Shown here: positions 15,555 through 24,033 of the stretch, one piece after another | Layout of the letters: every line of letters starts with the position of its first letter | How positions within the stretch are numbered: the first letter of the stretch is position 1 | Assembly: GCA_965199235.1 (NCBI GenBank) | Contig: CBDAQU010000002.1 | Span: forward strand, 1,612,001 to 1,676,000 | Source of the DNA: BOG-908 sp965199235 | Lineage (GTDB): Bacteria; Pseudomonadota; Alphaproteobacteria; Acetobacterales; Acetobacteraceae | Direction: 5' to 3' | DNA length: 64,000 nt | Position numbers and translations under genes: made by a program | The notes under the pieces: generated by a model | Seen by the model: the letters and a program-made list of their open reading frames with translations, nothing else | What the model was told of the DNA's origin: nothing | The model's database searches: none

Positions 15555-16535
15555 ATGCCGAATCCGGCACTGGTGGCGGGCATCGCAGCGTATCGGCGTC
15601 ACCCCTGGCGGCGCGATCTGGCCGACCCGCCAGCCATCTGGGCGGAAGGCGGGTCGCGGCTGCTGGATTACGGGCCGCCGGACGGGTTGCCCGTTCTTTT
15701 CGTGCCGAGCCTGGTCAACCGCGCCACCGTGCTGGACCTGATGGAAGGCGGCTCCATGCTCCGCTTCCTGTCGAAAGGCGGCGTGCGGCCGCTGCTGCTG
15801 GACTGGGGCTGGCCAGGGGAGATGGAGCGGCAGTTCACGTTGACCGACTACATCGCCGGTCGGCTCGAGCGGGCGATGGCGGCGGCGGGTCCTGCGGTTC
15901 TCGCCGGCTACTGCATGGGCGGGCTGATGGCGGTCGCGGCAGCCCTGCGCCGTCCGGATCTGGTGTCTCGGCTGGCCCTGCTGGCCACCCCTTGGGATTT
16001 CTGGGCCGCCGACCCGGCCGGCGCGCGACGGCTGGCCGAGTGCCTGCCCGGGCTGGAACCCGCGATGTCGTTCGGCGGCACCATGCCGGTCGATGCTCTT
16101 CAGATGCTGTTCAGCCTGGTCGAACCGGGGAGCGTGGCGGCCAAATACCGCGATTTCGCCGTGCAGGACCAGCAGAGCGAGCGGGCGAGGCGGTTTGTGG
16201 CGCTGGAGGACTGGCTGAACGACGGGGTGCCGCTGGGCGCACCGGTCGCGCGCGAGGTGCTGGGAGGCTGGTATGGCGCGAACACGCCCGCCTCCGGCAC
16301 CTGGCGCGTGGCAGGTGAAGCGGTCCAGCCAAAGGCGTTGCGGTTGGAAAGTTTTGTGGCGGTGCCGGCGCGCGACCGCATCGTGCCGCCGGAGAGCGCG
16401 CTGGGCTTGGCTTCGGGGATAGACGGCGCAGTGGTGCACCGGCCAGGGGCGGGCCACGTCGGGATGATTGCCGGGTCGCGCGCCGAAGACGCGTTGTGGA
16501 AACCTTTGTTGGGGTGGCTCAAGGCTGGAACATGA
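15555..16535 (+). CDS. phaC: Short class III-like PHA synthase
   Basis: A 326-aa alpha/beta hydrolase. The lipase-like box is AGYCMGG with Cys120 as nucleophile instead of Ser, which marks PHA synthases rather than depolymerases; the Asp (DRIVP, D274) and His (GHVGM, H301) of the triad are present. It polymerises hydroxyacyl-CoA on the PHA granule. VLFVPSLVNRATVLDL and LLDWGWPG also match the family. Length is close to class III PhaC (about 350 aa) and well below class I (about 570 aa). It is preceded by the PhaE-like gene and divergent from phaR. The ATG at 15555 lacks a strong ribosome binding site, so coupling to the upstream gene is likely. Confidence 0.82.
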   Translation: MPNPALVAGIAAYRRHPWRRDLADPPAIWAEGGSRLLDYGPPDGLPVLFVPSLVNRATVLDLMEGGSMLRFLSKGGVRPLLLDWGWPGEMERQFTLTDYIAGRLERAMAAAGPAVLAGYCMGGLMAVAAALRRPDLVSRLALLATPWDFWAADPAGARRLAECLPGLEPAMSFGGTMPVDALQMLFSLVEPGSVAAKYRDFAVQDQQSERARRFVALEDWLNDGVPLGAPVAREVLGGWYGANTPASGTWRVAGEAVQPKALRLESFVAVPARDRIVPPESALGLASGIDGAVVHRPGAGHVGMIAGSRAEDALWKPLLGWLKAGT

Positions 16536-16560
16536 TCGCTTTGGCTACCAGGAGCGATCA
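16533..16560 (+). repeat. 28-bp hairpin repeat B, copy 2
   Basis: TGATCGCT and AGCGATCA form an 8-bp perfect stem around a 12-nt loop containing GGCTACCAG. It begins on the stop codon of phaC. The related copy is at 13759-13786. Confidence 0.6.
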
Positions 16561-16607
16561 GAATCCTGTGCCAGTTGGCATCGAGTCTGACTCGTCAAAG
16601 GCAAGTA

Positions 16608-16627
16608 GTCCTTTTTGCAAAAAGGAC
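16608..16627. terminator. 20-bp perfect palindrome, terminator-like
   Basis: GTCCTTTTTGCAAAAAGGAC is a perfect palindrome in the 154-bp gap between phaC and the SHOCT gene, followed by an A/T-rich stretch (AAAAAACCTTTATTCATTT). It lies 73 bp after phaC. The T-rich arm could end transcripts in either direction, but the stem is AT-rich and a long U-tract is missing, so the terminator role is tentative. Confidence 0.4.
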
Positions 16628-16689
16628 CAAAAAACCTTTATTCATTTGATTGGTGACAGCCTTTGGGCCAGCGGGAAGAGGAGGTGCCC

Positions 16690-17238
16690 TTGTCCGATCT
16701 CGAAGTGCTGGCGCGCCGGCACGGCGTGAGCGTGGATGCAGTGCGGGTGCTGCAGCAGGCCGTGCAGCACGGCGGCGGGCGCATGGCGCAGTTCAGCCAT
16801 CCCGAGCTGGGTGGGATGGGCCAGTGGTCCGCCGGCGGCATGACGCAGGTGGGCGACATGTTCAATAGCGCGCTTCGCGACCGTGTTGCCGCGCTCTGCG
16901 CCGCCCTGGCCGGCACGCCGCACGACGAGGAGCGCCCAAGGCACGACGGGGAGCGCCCAAGCTCAGGGCCGGAGAAGCCCAAGCAGGCCGGCAGTCGCGA
17001 TTGGTGGCCTGACGAGCTTGGGCGACCATCGGCCTCGGGCGGCCAGAACGGCATGCGTTACGCCTGTTTTCCCGACTGTCATCGTGTCGCGACCGAGCAG
17101 GCCGGCGTGGTGACGCTGTACGACAGTGGAGACCACCGGATCATGGGCGTTTCACAGGCCCAGGGTGTCGGCCAGTCGCTGCTGTTCACCAGCCAGCTCG
17201 GGACCGTGCGGGCGGAGGATCTTTCGCCGGTCGGCTGA
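16690..17238 (+). CDS. SHOCT-domain protein
   Basis: A 182-aa protein whose N-terminus (MSDLEVLARRHGVSVDAVRV) is a short SHOCT-like helical module, followed by AQFSHPELGGMGQWSAGGMT and MFNSALRDRVAALCAALA, then a polar low-complexity linker (two copies of a DEERPRHDGERP-type sequence) and a compact C-terminal domain with CFPDCHRVATEQAGVVTLYD. No signal peptide or membrane helix. TTG at 16690 is chosen as start because GAGGAGG precedes it by 5 nt; an upstream TTG at 16663 is less likely. SHOCT modules are oligomerisation or targeting elements; the specific role is unknown. Confidence 0.7.
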   Translation: MSDLEVLARRHGVSVDAVRVLQQAVQHGGGRMAQFSHPELGGMGQWSAGGMTQVGDMFNSALRDRVAALCAALAGTPHDEERPRHDGERPSSGPEKPKQAGSRDWWPDELGRPSASGGQNGMRYACFPDCHRVATEQAGVVTLYDSGDHRIMGVSQAQGVGQSLLFTSQLGTVRAEDLSPVG

Positions 17239-17252
17239 CGCTCCGTTTAGGC

Positions 17253-17363
17253 TAGAGCAACGTCACGCAGACTGGAAGTCGGAGAGACGAAATCGCTCGC
17301 CAAAACAACTAGACCGGTTTGACGTCCGCCTACGCGCGGACACTCTGCGTGAACCGGTCTAGA
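17253..17363 (+). repeat. Repeat A element, copy 2 (long form, 111 bp)
   Basis: The element starts TAGAGCAA and ends GTCTAGA. Its right half (17310-17363) is the nested palindrome in the inverted orientation, with outer arms CTAGACCGGTT and AACCGGTCTAG and inner hairpin GTCCGC...GCGGAC. The left half of about 57 bp (including CACGCAGACTGGAA and GACGAAATCGCTCGCCAA) is also conserved in the copy at 46518-46633. It separates the SHOCT gene from the convergent tannase-like gene. Confidence 0.8.
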
Positions 17364-17381
17364 GGAGCGTCAGCCCATACA

Positions 17382-19178
17382 TCAGGGGCCGTATTTCGCC
17401 GCAAAGCCCTGGTTGGTGATGGGGTCGCCCGCCACGCAGGCGTAGCTCGACGCTTTCGTGGTGTCGCCTGTCTGATAGACACTGTGGGCGGGGTAGAGGC
17501 AGAGCGGCCGTTGGAAGGCGATGCCCTGGCTCGGATCGTCGCCCACGAACTTGGTGGCGGTGATCCGGGTCGGCGGCTTGCCCTGCTCCACCCATTGCAG
17601 CAGGGCGCCCAGCGCGTCGTCCGTCGGGTTCAGCGGCTGGGGTGGCAGGGTGCCGGACAGGTTGCCGAACGCGTTCGGGCCCGGCCCGCCGCCGCAATGC
17701 CAGACGCCCGGTGCGAGGAACAGCCGCAAATAGTCCCGCACGCGGCCGTCAGCGCCGGCCACGGCGTTGTAATAGTCGATCGAGGTTGCGGTGGGGATCA
17801 GCGGGTCGGCGTATCCCTGGTACATCAGGATTTTGCCGCCATGCCGGGCATATTCGGACAGGTCGGTGCTGTTGGCGTTCAGCACGCCGGCGAAGGTTTC
17901 GGCACCGACCTTCGTGTTGTCGACCGCAGCGATCTCGCTGGCGAGTTCTGGCTGGATCTTGCTGGGCGTGCTGAACAGCTCCTGCCAGACCCAGTTCGGA
18001 CCCAGCGCCCAGAACATCAGCCCATCGAACACCGGCTCGCTGAACAGCTGCTGCCAAGGCAGGCCGAGGTTGCCGGCAAAGCCATTCGCGGCGGTCACCG
18101 GGACAGGCTCCTCGGTGCCGCGCTCGCCGCCCGGGTAGAGTTTCGCGCCGTGATCGTCGACCGCGCCGTCCCAGTCGTGGTTCATCGCCAGCGCCTGGTC
18201 GCGCGTCAGGCAGGTGCAGCTGGTGGCCGATTGGCTGGTGCAGGGCACCTCACCCGCGGCGCCTTGGCACATGATCGCGGTGGCGTCAGCGTGGCATTGC
18301 GCAGGTTCGGTCAGGAAATCATCGGTGGGCAGGCCGCCATCGGTGCCCGCGCATGTCTTCAGGACCAGCGCGTGGGCCAGGCCTAGCGCCGCGTTGGTCA
18401 AATAGGCGTCCGGCGCGAAATGGGTGGCCTCGTAGACTGCCGGGCCCGCCATGTGCAGATGCGTGCGGTTATGGGCAGGGGCGCCGGCCAGGATGCCGTT
18501 GTAGTCGTGCGGGAAACGCTGGCTTTCCATCAGCGCCTGCTGACCGCCGGTGGAGCAGCCGTTGAAATACGAGTAGGTCGGCTGCTGGCTGTAATAAGCC
18601 ATCACGAACTGCTTGGCGGCGACCGTCATCAGATGCGTGGCGGCGTAGCCGAAATCGCGTATCGCCGCAGGATCGCCATACAGGCCGCCGGGTATGCCGC
18701 CGAACCCGGTGTGGTCGCCGCAGAAGGCGCTGTTGCATTGGAACAGGATGCCCGTGCCCATGTCGGTGTTGGCCGAGGCGAACCCTTCTAGCAGGCCGAG
18801 CTGCAGCGAGCTGTAGCTGATAGAGCCCGCGAAACCGCCATTGCCGAAACCCTCGTATCGTCCGTTCCAGCCCAGTTCGGGAAGCCAGAACTCGGCCGCG
18901 GACTGGGATTTTGTGGTGTCGCCGTCCGACGAGATGATCGCTGCGATCCGGCAGAACGCAGGCAGGCCGGTCAGGACCGCCCCGTTCGGTTCGATGAAGG
19001 ATCCGCTGGTGATGTCGGTCGCGGTGAAGGTGATGGTGGCTTGGCCGCCCAATACCGGTTGAAAGCCGGCAAGGTCGGTGCAGCTTGTCGCGGCAGCCGG
19101 CCGGGCGAGCGCACAGGCGCCTGCCAGGCCTACTGCCACCGTCAACGCCGCCGTTTTCGGCGTGCGAGCGATGCTCAT
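17382..19178 (-). CDS. Tannase/feruloyl esterase family hydrolase
   Basis: A 598-aa exported esterase. A signal peptide covers about residues 1-30 (TVAVGLAGACALARPAAA). The nucleophile is in GCSTGG, the acid in YQGYADPLIP and the His in GVWHCGGGPG; the Cys next to Ser and the Cys next to His form the CS-D-HC arrangement characteristic of tannases and feruloyl esterases. Several further Cys (CTSQSATSCTC) suggest disulfides and a periplasmic or secreted site. It would hydrolyse ester bonds of plant phenolics. ATG at 19178 is preceded by AAGGGG. Substrate cannot be predicted from sequence alone. Confidence 0.87.
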   Translation of the reverse strand: MSIARTPKTAALTVAVGLAGACALARPAAATSCTDLAGFQPVLGGQATITFTATDITSGSFIEPNGAVLTGLPAFCRIAAIISSDGDTTKSQSAAEFWLPELGWNGRYEGFGNGGFAGSISYSSLQLGLLEGFASANTDMGTGILFQCNSAFCGDHTGFGGIPGGLYGDPAAIRDFGYAATHLMTVAAKQFVMAYYSQQPTYSYFNGCSTGGQQALMESQRFPHDYNGILAGAPAHNRTHLHMAGPAVYEATHFAPDAYLTNAALGLAHALVLKTCAGTDGGLPTDDFLTEPAQCHADATAIMCQGAAGEVPCTSQSATSCTCLTRDQALAMNHDWDGAVDDHGAKLYPGGERGTEEPVPVTAANGFAGNLGLPWQQLFSEPVFDGLMFWALGPNWVWQELFSTPSKIQPELASEIAAVDNTKVGAETFAGVLNANSTDLSEYARHGGKILMYQGYADPLIPTATSIDYYNAVAGADGRVRDYLRLFLAPGVWHCGGGPGPNAFGNLSGTLPPQPLNPTDDALGALLQWVEQGKPPTRITATKFVGDDPSQGIAFQRPLCLYPAHSVYQTGDTTKASSYACVAGDPITNQGFAAKYGP

Positions 19179-19276
19179 GGTACGTCCCCTTGGATGATCT
19201 CGGAACTGCAACGCTGTCAGTCTGCCGGCATCACGCCAGGCTCGCAAGATGGCCGAAATTGCTCGCCAACAAGGCG

Positions 19277-21136
19277 TCAGCCGGCTTGTTCGAGCGCCTC
19301 TTCGGCCTGCAGCCAGGCATGCTCCGCCACGTCGGTTTCACGGGCGATGTTGGCCAGGCGCGTGTTGGCTGCCGTCACCTCTGCGGCACGGCCTGGAGCA
19401 TACAGAGCGGGGTCGGCGAGGCGCGCTTCCAGGGCGGCCCGCTCAGCCGCGAGCTTGGCGATCAGGGCTTCTGCCGCTTTCGCCTGCCGACGCAGCGGCG
19501 CCTGTTGCTGGCGCGCTTCCGCCCGGTCGCGCCGGTCGTCGCGCCTGGTCGGCGCTTCGGTGCGGGCCGGACGCGCGCGCTCGGCCAGCAGCGCGCGGTA
19601 GTCGTCCATGTCGCCGTCGTACGGGCGGACGGTGCCGTCGCCCACCAGCCACAGCCGGTCGGCCACCAGCTCGACCAGGTCGGGGTCGTGGGTGATCAGC
19701 AGGACCGCGCCCTCATACTCGCCGAGTGCGCGCACCAGCGCGTCGCGCGCGTCGATGTCGAGGTGGTTGGTGGGCTCGTCCAGGATCAGCAGGTGCGGCG
19801 CCTCGCGGGTTGCCAGCGCCAGCAGCAGACGGGCGCGCTCGCCGCCCGACAGGTTTTTCGAGGGTGTTTCGGCCCGGTCGGCATCCAGGCCGAAGCGGGC
19901 GAGCTGAGCGCGGATTTTTACGCCCGGCGCGTCGGGCAAGGCGCGCTCCATATGGGCCACCGGCGTGCCGTCTGGTGCCAACTCCGCCTCCTGATGCTGG
20001 GCAAAATAGCCGACTCGCAGTTTTCTCGATCGCCGCATCTCGCCCGCGATCGGGTCGAGCCGGCCGGCAATCAGCTTGGCAAAGGTGGACTTGCCGTTGC
20101 CGTTGGCGCCGAGCAGGGCGATGCGGTCGTCCATATCGACCGTCAGCGACATGTGCTTCAGGACCGCCACGCCGCCGTATCCGGTGCTGACGCGCTCCAG
20201 CGCCACGATCGGTGGTGCCAGTTTCTGCGGCTCGGGAAAGCTGAACCGGGTGGGTGCCGCCTCGATGACGGTGTCGATCACCGGGAGTTTTTCGAGCGCC
20301 TTGATGCGCGCCTGCGCCTGGCGCGCCTTGGTGGCGCTGGCGCGGAACCGGTCCACGAATTTCTGCATGTGCGCGCGCTGGGCGGCCACCCGCTCGGCGG
20401 CCCGGCCCAACTGCATCGCCTGCTCGGTCCGAATCCGCAAGAATTCGGTGTAGCCGCCGGGCGTTAGGCTGAGTTTTTGCGCGTCCAGATGGACGATGCT
20501 GTCCACCGCCCGATCCAGCAGGCCTCGGTCGTGGCTGACCACCATGGCGGCGCCGGGAAAGCGGGCGAGCCAGGTTTCCAGCCACAGGGTCGCTTCGAGG
20601 TCGAGGTGGTTGGTGGGCTCGTCCAGCAGCAGCAGGTCGGGGGCGGCGAACAGGGCGGTGGCCAGTGCCACGCGCATGCGCCAGCCGCCGGAAAAGCTGT
20701 CGACCGGGCGGGCTTGCGCGGCCGCGTCGAAACCGAGGCCGGCCAGGATGGACGCGCCGCGCGCGGGGGCCGCATCGGCGCCGATGGTGCGCAGGCGCTC
20801 GTGGATTTCTGCCAGCCGTGCGGGGTCAGCGGTCTCCAGCGCGCCGAGCAGGGCCAGGCGTTCGGGGTCGCCCTCCAGCACGGTGTCGAGCAGCGATTGC
20901 GGGCCCGAGGGCGCCGTCTGTCGCACCTGGGCCATGCGCGCGCGGGCCGAAAACCGGATTTCGCCGCCATCCGGCGCGAGCTCGCCGGAGATCGCGCGCA
21001 GCAGCGTCGATTTGCCGGCTCCGTTGCGCCCGACCAGCCCGATGCGCCGGCCAGCGTCGATGGCGAGGTCGGCGCGGTCGATCAAGGTGCGGCCGGCCAT
21101 GCGCAGGGTGAGGGAGGAGATGGTGAGGAGCGACAT
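19277..21136 (-). CDS. ABC-F family ATPase (YheS-like)
   Basis: A 619-aa soluble protein with two ABC ATPase domains and no membrane segments. Walker A motifs are GRNGAGKST (about residue 37) and GANGNGKST (about 343), with signatures FSGGWRMRVALA and LSGGERARLLLA and Walker B LLLLDEPTNHLDLEA and LLILDEPTNHLDIDA. The two domains are joined by the Arg/Lys-rich linker (FVDRFRASATKARQAQAR) that inserts into the ribosomal E site in ABC-F factors, and the C-terminus is a coiled coil. It most likely acts on translating ribosomes; a resistance function is not indicated. It starts at ATG 21136 without an obvious ribosome binding site. Confidence 0.92.
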   Translation of the reverse strand: MSLLTISSLTLRMAGRTLIDRADLAIDAGRRIGLVGRNGAGKSTLLRAISGELAPDGGEIRFSARARMAQVRQTAPSGPQSLLDTVLEGDPERLALLGALETADPARLAEIHERLRTIGADAAPARGASILAGLGFDAAAQARPVDSFSGGWRMRVALATALFAAPDLLLLDEPTNHLDLEATLWLETWLARFPGAAMVVSHDRGLLDRAVDSIVHLDAQKLSLTPGGYTEFLRIRTEQAMQLGRAAERVAAQRAHMQKFVDRFRASATKARQAQARIKALEKLPVIDTVIEAAPTRFSFPEPQKLAPPIVALERVSTGYGGVAVLKHMSLTVDMDDRIALLGANGNGKSTFAKLIAGRLDPIAGEMRRSRKLRVGYFAQHQEAELAPDGTPVAHMERALPDAPGVKIRAQLARFGLDADRAETPSKNLSGGERARLLLALATREAPHLLILDEPTNHLDIDARDALVRALGEYEGAVLLITHDPDLVELVADRLWLVGDGTVRPYDGDMDDYRALLAERARPARTEAPTRRDDRRDRAEARQQQAPLRRQAKAAEALIAKLAAERAALEARLADPALYAPGRAAEVTAANTRLANIARETDVAEHAWLQAEEALEQAG

Positions 21137-21564
21137 GACTGGGAATTAGCTGAAGCTATACTGCACCACTATAGTGTCCATTATAGGGTCGCGCCGGACG
21201 ACCACCCATAAGTGCAGCCAGATCCGAATTGCTCAATCGTCAGATCAGGCCCGGACATGCTTCAACGCAAACCGCCGAAAGAAGCGTAGAATCGAAGCCA
21301 GCGTCCAGCTGTGAAGCGCTAATTTGCCGTCGACGCGAGAGAATTTCTCGTTCATCTCGGCCAGGAGTTCTGTTCTCCGGGTTTCCAGACCAACCTCGCG
21401 CCAAGCTCCCATTTGCACGCCATCCACATCGGTCTTCCTAACTGACGACCTGTTATCCAACTTTTTCGTGCAAAATACTGTCACGCCGCGCCGGCTGCGG
21501 GTTGCTCGGCAGTCCTGCCTCGTCTATGGCGCCCGCACCCGAACCGCCCGTCAGGATTGCACCA
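21137..21564. other. 428-bp gap, no intact gene
   Basis: This region between the ABC-F gene and ndk is less GC-rich than its surroundings. Apart from a short minus-strand frame that looks like gene debris (21245-21484) I see no gene. A/T-rich CTATACTGCACCACTATAGT near 21155 has short inverted arms (CTATA/TATAG) close to the ABC-F start and may belong to its promoter. Confidence 0.4.
21245..21484 (-). pseudogene. Possible remnant of a coiled-coil/membrane-anchor protein
   Basis: A 79-aa frame containing ETRRTELLAEMNEKFSRVDG and LALHSWTLASIL. This resembles the end of the heptad helix and the start of the membrane anchor in small coiled-coil tail-anchored proteins common in proteobacteria, but the anchor breaks into an Arg/Phe-rich end and the start is missing. 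I regard it as decayed DNA; a chance frame is equally possible. Confidence 0.25.
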
Positions 21565-21987
21565 ATGGCCACCGAACGCACCTTCTCCATCATCAAGCCG
21601 GACGCCACGCGCCGCAACCTGACGGGGCGGATCAACGCCAAGTTCGAGGAGGCCGGGCTGCGCATCGTGGCGCAGAAGCGCGCGCGCATGAGCCAGGCGC
21701 AGGCCGAGGAGTTCTACGGCGTGCATCGGGAGCGGCCGTTCTTCGGCGGGCTGGTGACGTTCATGACCAGCGGGCCGGTGGTGCTGCAGGTACTGGAAGG
21801 CGAGGACGCGGTTGCCGCGAACCGCCGCATCATGGGGGCGACCGACCCGAAAAAGGCAGATGCGGGCACGATACGCGCCGAGTTCGCCGAGGACATCGAA
21901 GCCAACTCAGTGCACGGCTCCGACAGCGCCGAGAACGCGGCCACGGAAATCGCATTCTTTTTCAAGCCGGAAGAAATCGTCGGCTGA
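21565..21987 (+). CDS. ndk: Nucleoside diphosphate kinase
   Basis: A 140-aa enzyme of exactly the usual length. It transfers the gamma phosphate from ATP to NDPs by a phospho-His intermediate; the catalytic His is H117 in SVHGSDS. Other conserved parts are RTFSIIKPDATRRNLTG, FYGVHRERPFF, FMTSGPVV and RRIMGATDPKKA. ATG at 21565 has AGGA about 9 nt upstream; longer open frames before it have no similarity. It is followed by dadA after 39 bp on the same strand. Confidence 0.96.
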   Translation: MATERTFSIIKPDATRRNLTGRINAKFEEAGLRIVAQKRARMSQAQAEEFYGVHRERPFFGGLVTFMTSGPVVLQVLEGEDAVAANRRIMGATDPKKADAGTIRAEFAEDIEANSVHGSDSAENAATEIAFFFKPEEIVG

Positions 21988-22026
21988 GGCCCTATCTGAC
22001 CGTGGCGAGATAAGAAGGGCGCCGCG

Positions 22027-23280
22027 TTGAAGGTCATCGTTTTGGGCAGCGGCGTGGTCGGCGTCACCTCGGCCTGGTATTTGGCCCAGGCTGGACACGC
22101 GGTCACAGTGATCGACCGGCAGCCGGCGGCGGGGCTGGAAACCAGTTTCGCGAACGCAGGCCAGGTTTCGCCCGGCATGTCTGCGCCGTGGGCGGGGCCG
22201 GACACGCCGCGCAAGGCGATCCTGTGGCTGGCGATGCGCCACCGGCCCTTCGTGTTCTGGCCGGTGCCGGACGCCCAGGTGATCGACTGGGTGCGGCGGT
22301 TCCTGGGCAACTGCAACGCGGACTCCTACGCGCGCAACAAGGCGGTTATGGTGCGCCTGGCCGAATACAGCCGCGACAGGCTGCGCGACCTGCGCACGCT
22401 GACCGGCATCGCCTACGACGACGGGCAACGCGGCCTGCTGCAGCTGTTCCGCACGCAGAAGCAGGCCGACCATGCGGGCGACGACACCGCCGTGCTGGAC
22501 CAGCTCGGTGTGCCCTACACCGTGCTGGACCGGGCAGGATGCATTGCCCAGGAACCAGCGCTGGACGGGGTCTCGACAAAATTCGTGGGCGGGCTGCGCC
22601 TGCCCGGCGACGAGACCGGCGACGCGCACATCTTCACCCAGCGCCTGGCGGAGATGGCCGCCGAAGCAGGCGTGGTGTTCCATTATGGCACCTCGGTCGA
22701 GCAGCTGACCTTGGACGCCGGGCAGATCGCCGGCGTGGTGACCGATCGCGGCGTGTTCACCGCCGACAGCTACGTAATGGCGCTGGGCAGCTACTCGCCG
22801 GCGCTGCTGAAGGCAGCCGGCATCAAGCTGCCGGTGTACCCCGTGAAAGGCTATTCGATCACGATGCCGGTCGCAGATGCGGCCGCAGCCCCCGTCAGCA
22901 CGGTGATGGACGAGACGTTCAAGGTGGCGATCACCCGGCTGGGCGACCGCATCCGGGTGGGCGGCACGGCCGAGCTCGCCGGCTACAGCAACACGCTGCG
23001 CGAGCCGCGCCGCCGCACCCTGGTGCATTCTGTGACCGACCTGTTTCCCCACGGCGGTAACGTGTCCCAGGCGCATTTCTGGACCGGCCTGCGCCCGATG
23101 ACCCCAGACGGGCCGCCGGTGATCGGGCCCACGAAGGTGCCCAACCTATGGCTCAATACCGGCCACGGCACGCTGGGCTGGACGATGTCCTGCGGATCAG
23201 GCGCGCTGCTGGCCGACCTGATGAGCGCGCGTAGGCCGAATATCGAGCATGCGGATTTGGGGGTTTCGCGGTACGGGTAG
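22027..23280 (+). CDS. dadA: D-amino acid dehydrogenase, FAD-dependent
   Basis: A 417-aa flavoprotein of the DadA/DAO family. The FAD-binding Rossmann motif VLGSGVVGVTSAWYLAQAGH opens the protein, followed by the DadA-specific TSFANAGQVSPG and, near the C-terminus, FWTGLRPMTPDGPPVIGPT and NTGHGTLGWTMSCGSG. It oxidises D-amino acids (D-Ala in particular) to 2-oxo acids and passes electrons to the respiratory chain. TTG at 22027 is preceded by AAGAAGGG. No alanine racemase (dadX) is adjacent. Confidence 0.92.
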   Translation: MKVIVLGSGVVGVTSAWYLAQAGHAVTVIDRQPAAGLETSFANAGQVSPGMSAPWAGPDTPRKAILWLAMRHRPFVFWPVPDAQVIDWVRRFLGNCNADSYARNKAVMVRLAEYSRDRLRDLRTLTGIAYDDGQRGLLQLFRTQKQADHAGDDTAVLDQLGVPYTVLDRAGCIAQEPALDGVSTKFVGGLRLPGDETGDAHIFTQRLAEMAAEAGVVFHYGTSVEQLTLDAGQIAGVVTDRGVFTADSYVMALGSYSPALLKAAGIKLPVYPVKGYSITMPVADAAAAPVSTVMDETFKVAITRLGDRIRVGGTAELAGYSNTLREPRRRTLVHSVTDLFPHGGNVSQAHFWTGLRPMTPDGPPVIGPTKVPNLWLNTGHGTLGWTMSCGSGALLADLMSARRPNIEHADLGVSRYG

Positions 23281-23282
23281 GG

Positions 23283-24026
23283 CTATTTTCTCCAGACGCC
23301 TTTACCGGCGGCTTGGGCCGCCGAGGCCTGCTCGCGATAGTCGGCACTGGCGTCCTCCGCCGGCTCGGCCGCTCCATTGAAAAGCGCAGACCGCGCCACA
23401 TCCAGGCCGGACGGCAGCGTGCAGGTGTAGGTGTAGGTGTAGGTCCCGACAGATGCGGGAACACAGGTGACGATGGCGCCATTCGAGTCGATGAGCGACT
23501 GGAACTGGACGGCGTAGCTGCCCTGCAAGCCCACCACGCCTGCCAGCGACACGGGCTGTCCGGCGACGAGCAGCTTGCCGGTGTCGACCACCTTGGCAGA
23601 GCCGGAGAGGACGGCCGGCTGGGAAGCCTGAGGTTCCAGCCCCGGATCATAGGAGCCGAGATCGTCAGACGGGATGAAAGCGGCCCGGCCGTCGGCAGTC
23701 AGCGCGATCGTCCACTTGCCATCGACCGACCGCGACGCGGATACAAGGCCGGTGCCGGCTTTCAAGGCGTAGAGCTGGGGCGAATCGCTACTGGCCGCCA
23801 CGTAAGCCGCACTGTCGCGGACCAGACTGAAATTCTCAATCAGCGGCTTGAAGTCGACTTCGTCCGGCGAGGGCTGCGCGGCCTGACTCTCGGGCAGGGC
23901 CGCGGGCGCGGGCGGTGCCGCCGGCGCGGGCGGCTGCAGCACGACCGGACTGCGCAGGACGAACGCAGCCGCCACGCCACCGGCGGCTAGCACGGCGGCG
24001 CAACCGAGAACCAGTCCAGCCCGCAT
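23283..24026 (-). CDS. Membrane-anchored protein with SH3-like and degenerate nuclease-like (OB-fold) domains
   Basis: A 247-aa protein. An N-terminal membrane helix (about residues 3-24, LVLGCAAVLAAGGVAAAFVL) is followed by a Pro/Ala linker, an SH3b-like region (about 75-125, SLVRDSAAYVAASSDSPQLY to AFIPSDDLG) and a C-terminal region that resembles a staphylococcal nuclease OB fold: LLVAGQPVSLAGV and the terminal YREQASAAQAAGKGVWRK. Catalytic Arg/Glu residues of active nucleases are not apparent, so it is probably a binding module. A hexanucleotide repeat (GTAGGT units near 23420-23445) encodes TYTYTYT. It lies 7 bp after a lipoprotein gene on the same strand, probably in one operon. Confidence 0.55.
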   Translation of the reverse strand: MRAGLVLGCAAVLAAGGVAAAFVLRSPVVLQPPAPAAPPAPAALPESQAAQPSPDEVDFKPLIENFSLVRDSAAYVAASSDSPQLYALKAGTGLVSASRSVDGKWTIALTADGRAAFIPSDDLGSYDPGLEPQASQPAVLSGSAKVVDTGKLLVAGQPVSLAGVVGLQGSYAVQFQSLIDSNGAIVTCVPASVGTYTYTYTCTLPSGLDVARSALFNGAAEPAEDASADYREQASAAQAAGKGVWRK

Positions 24027-24033
24027 CTTGAGC

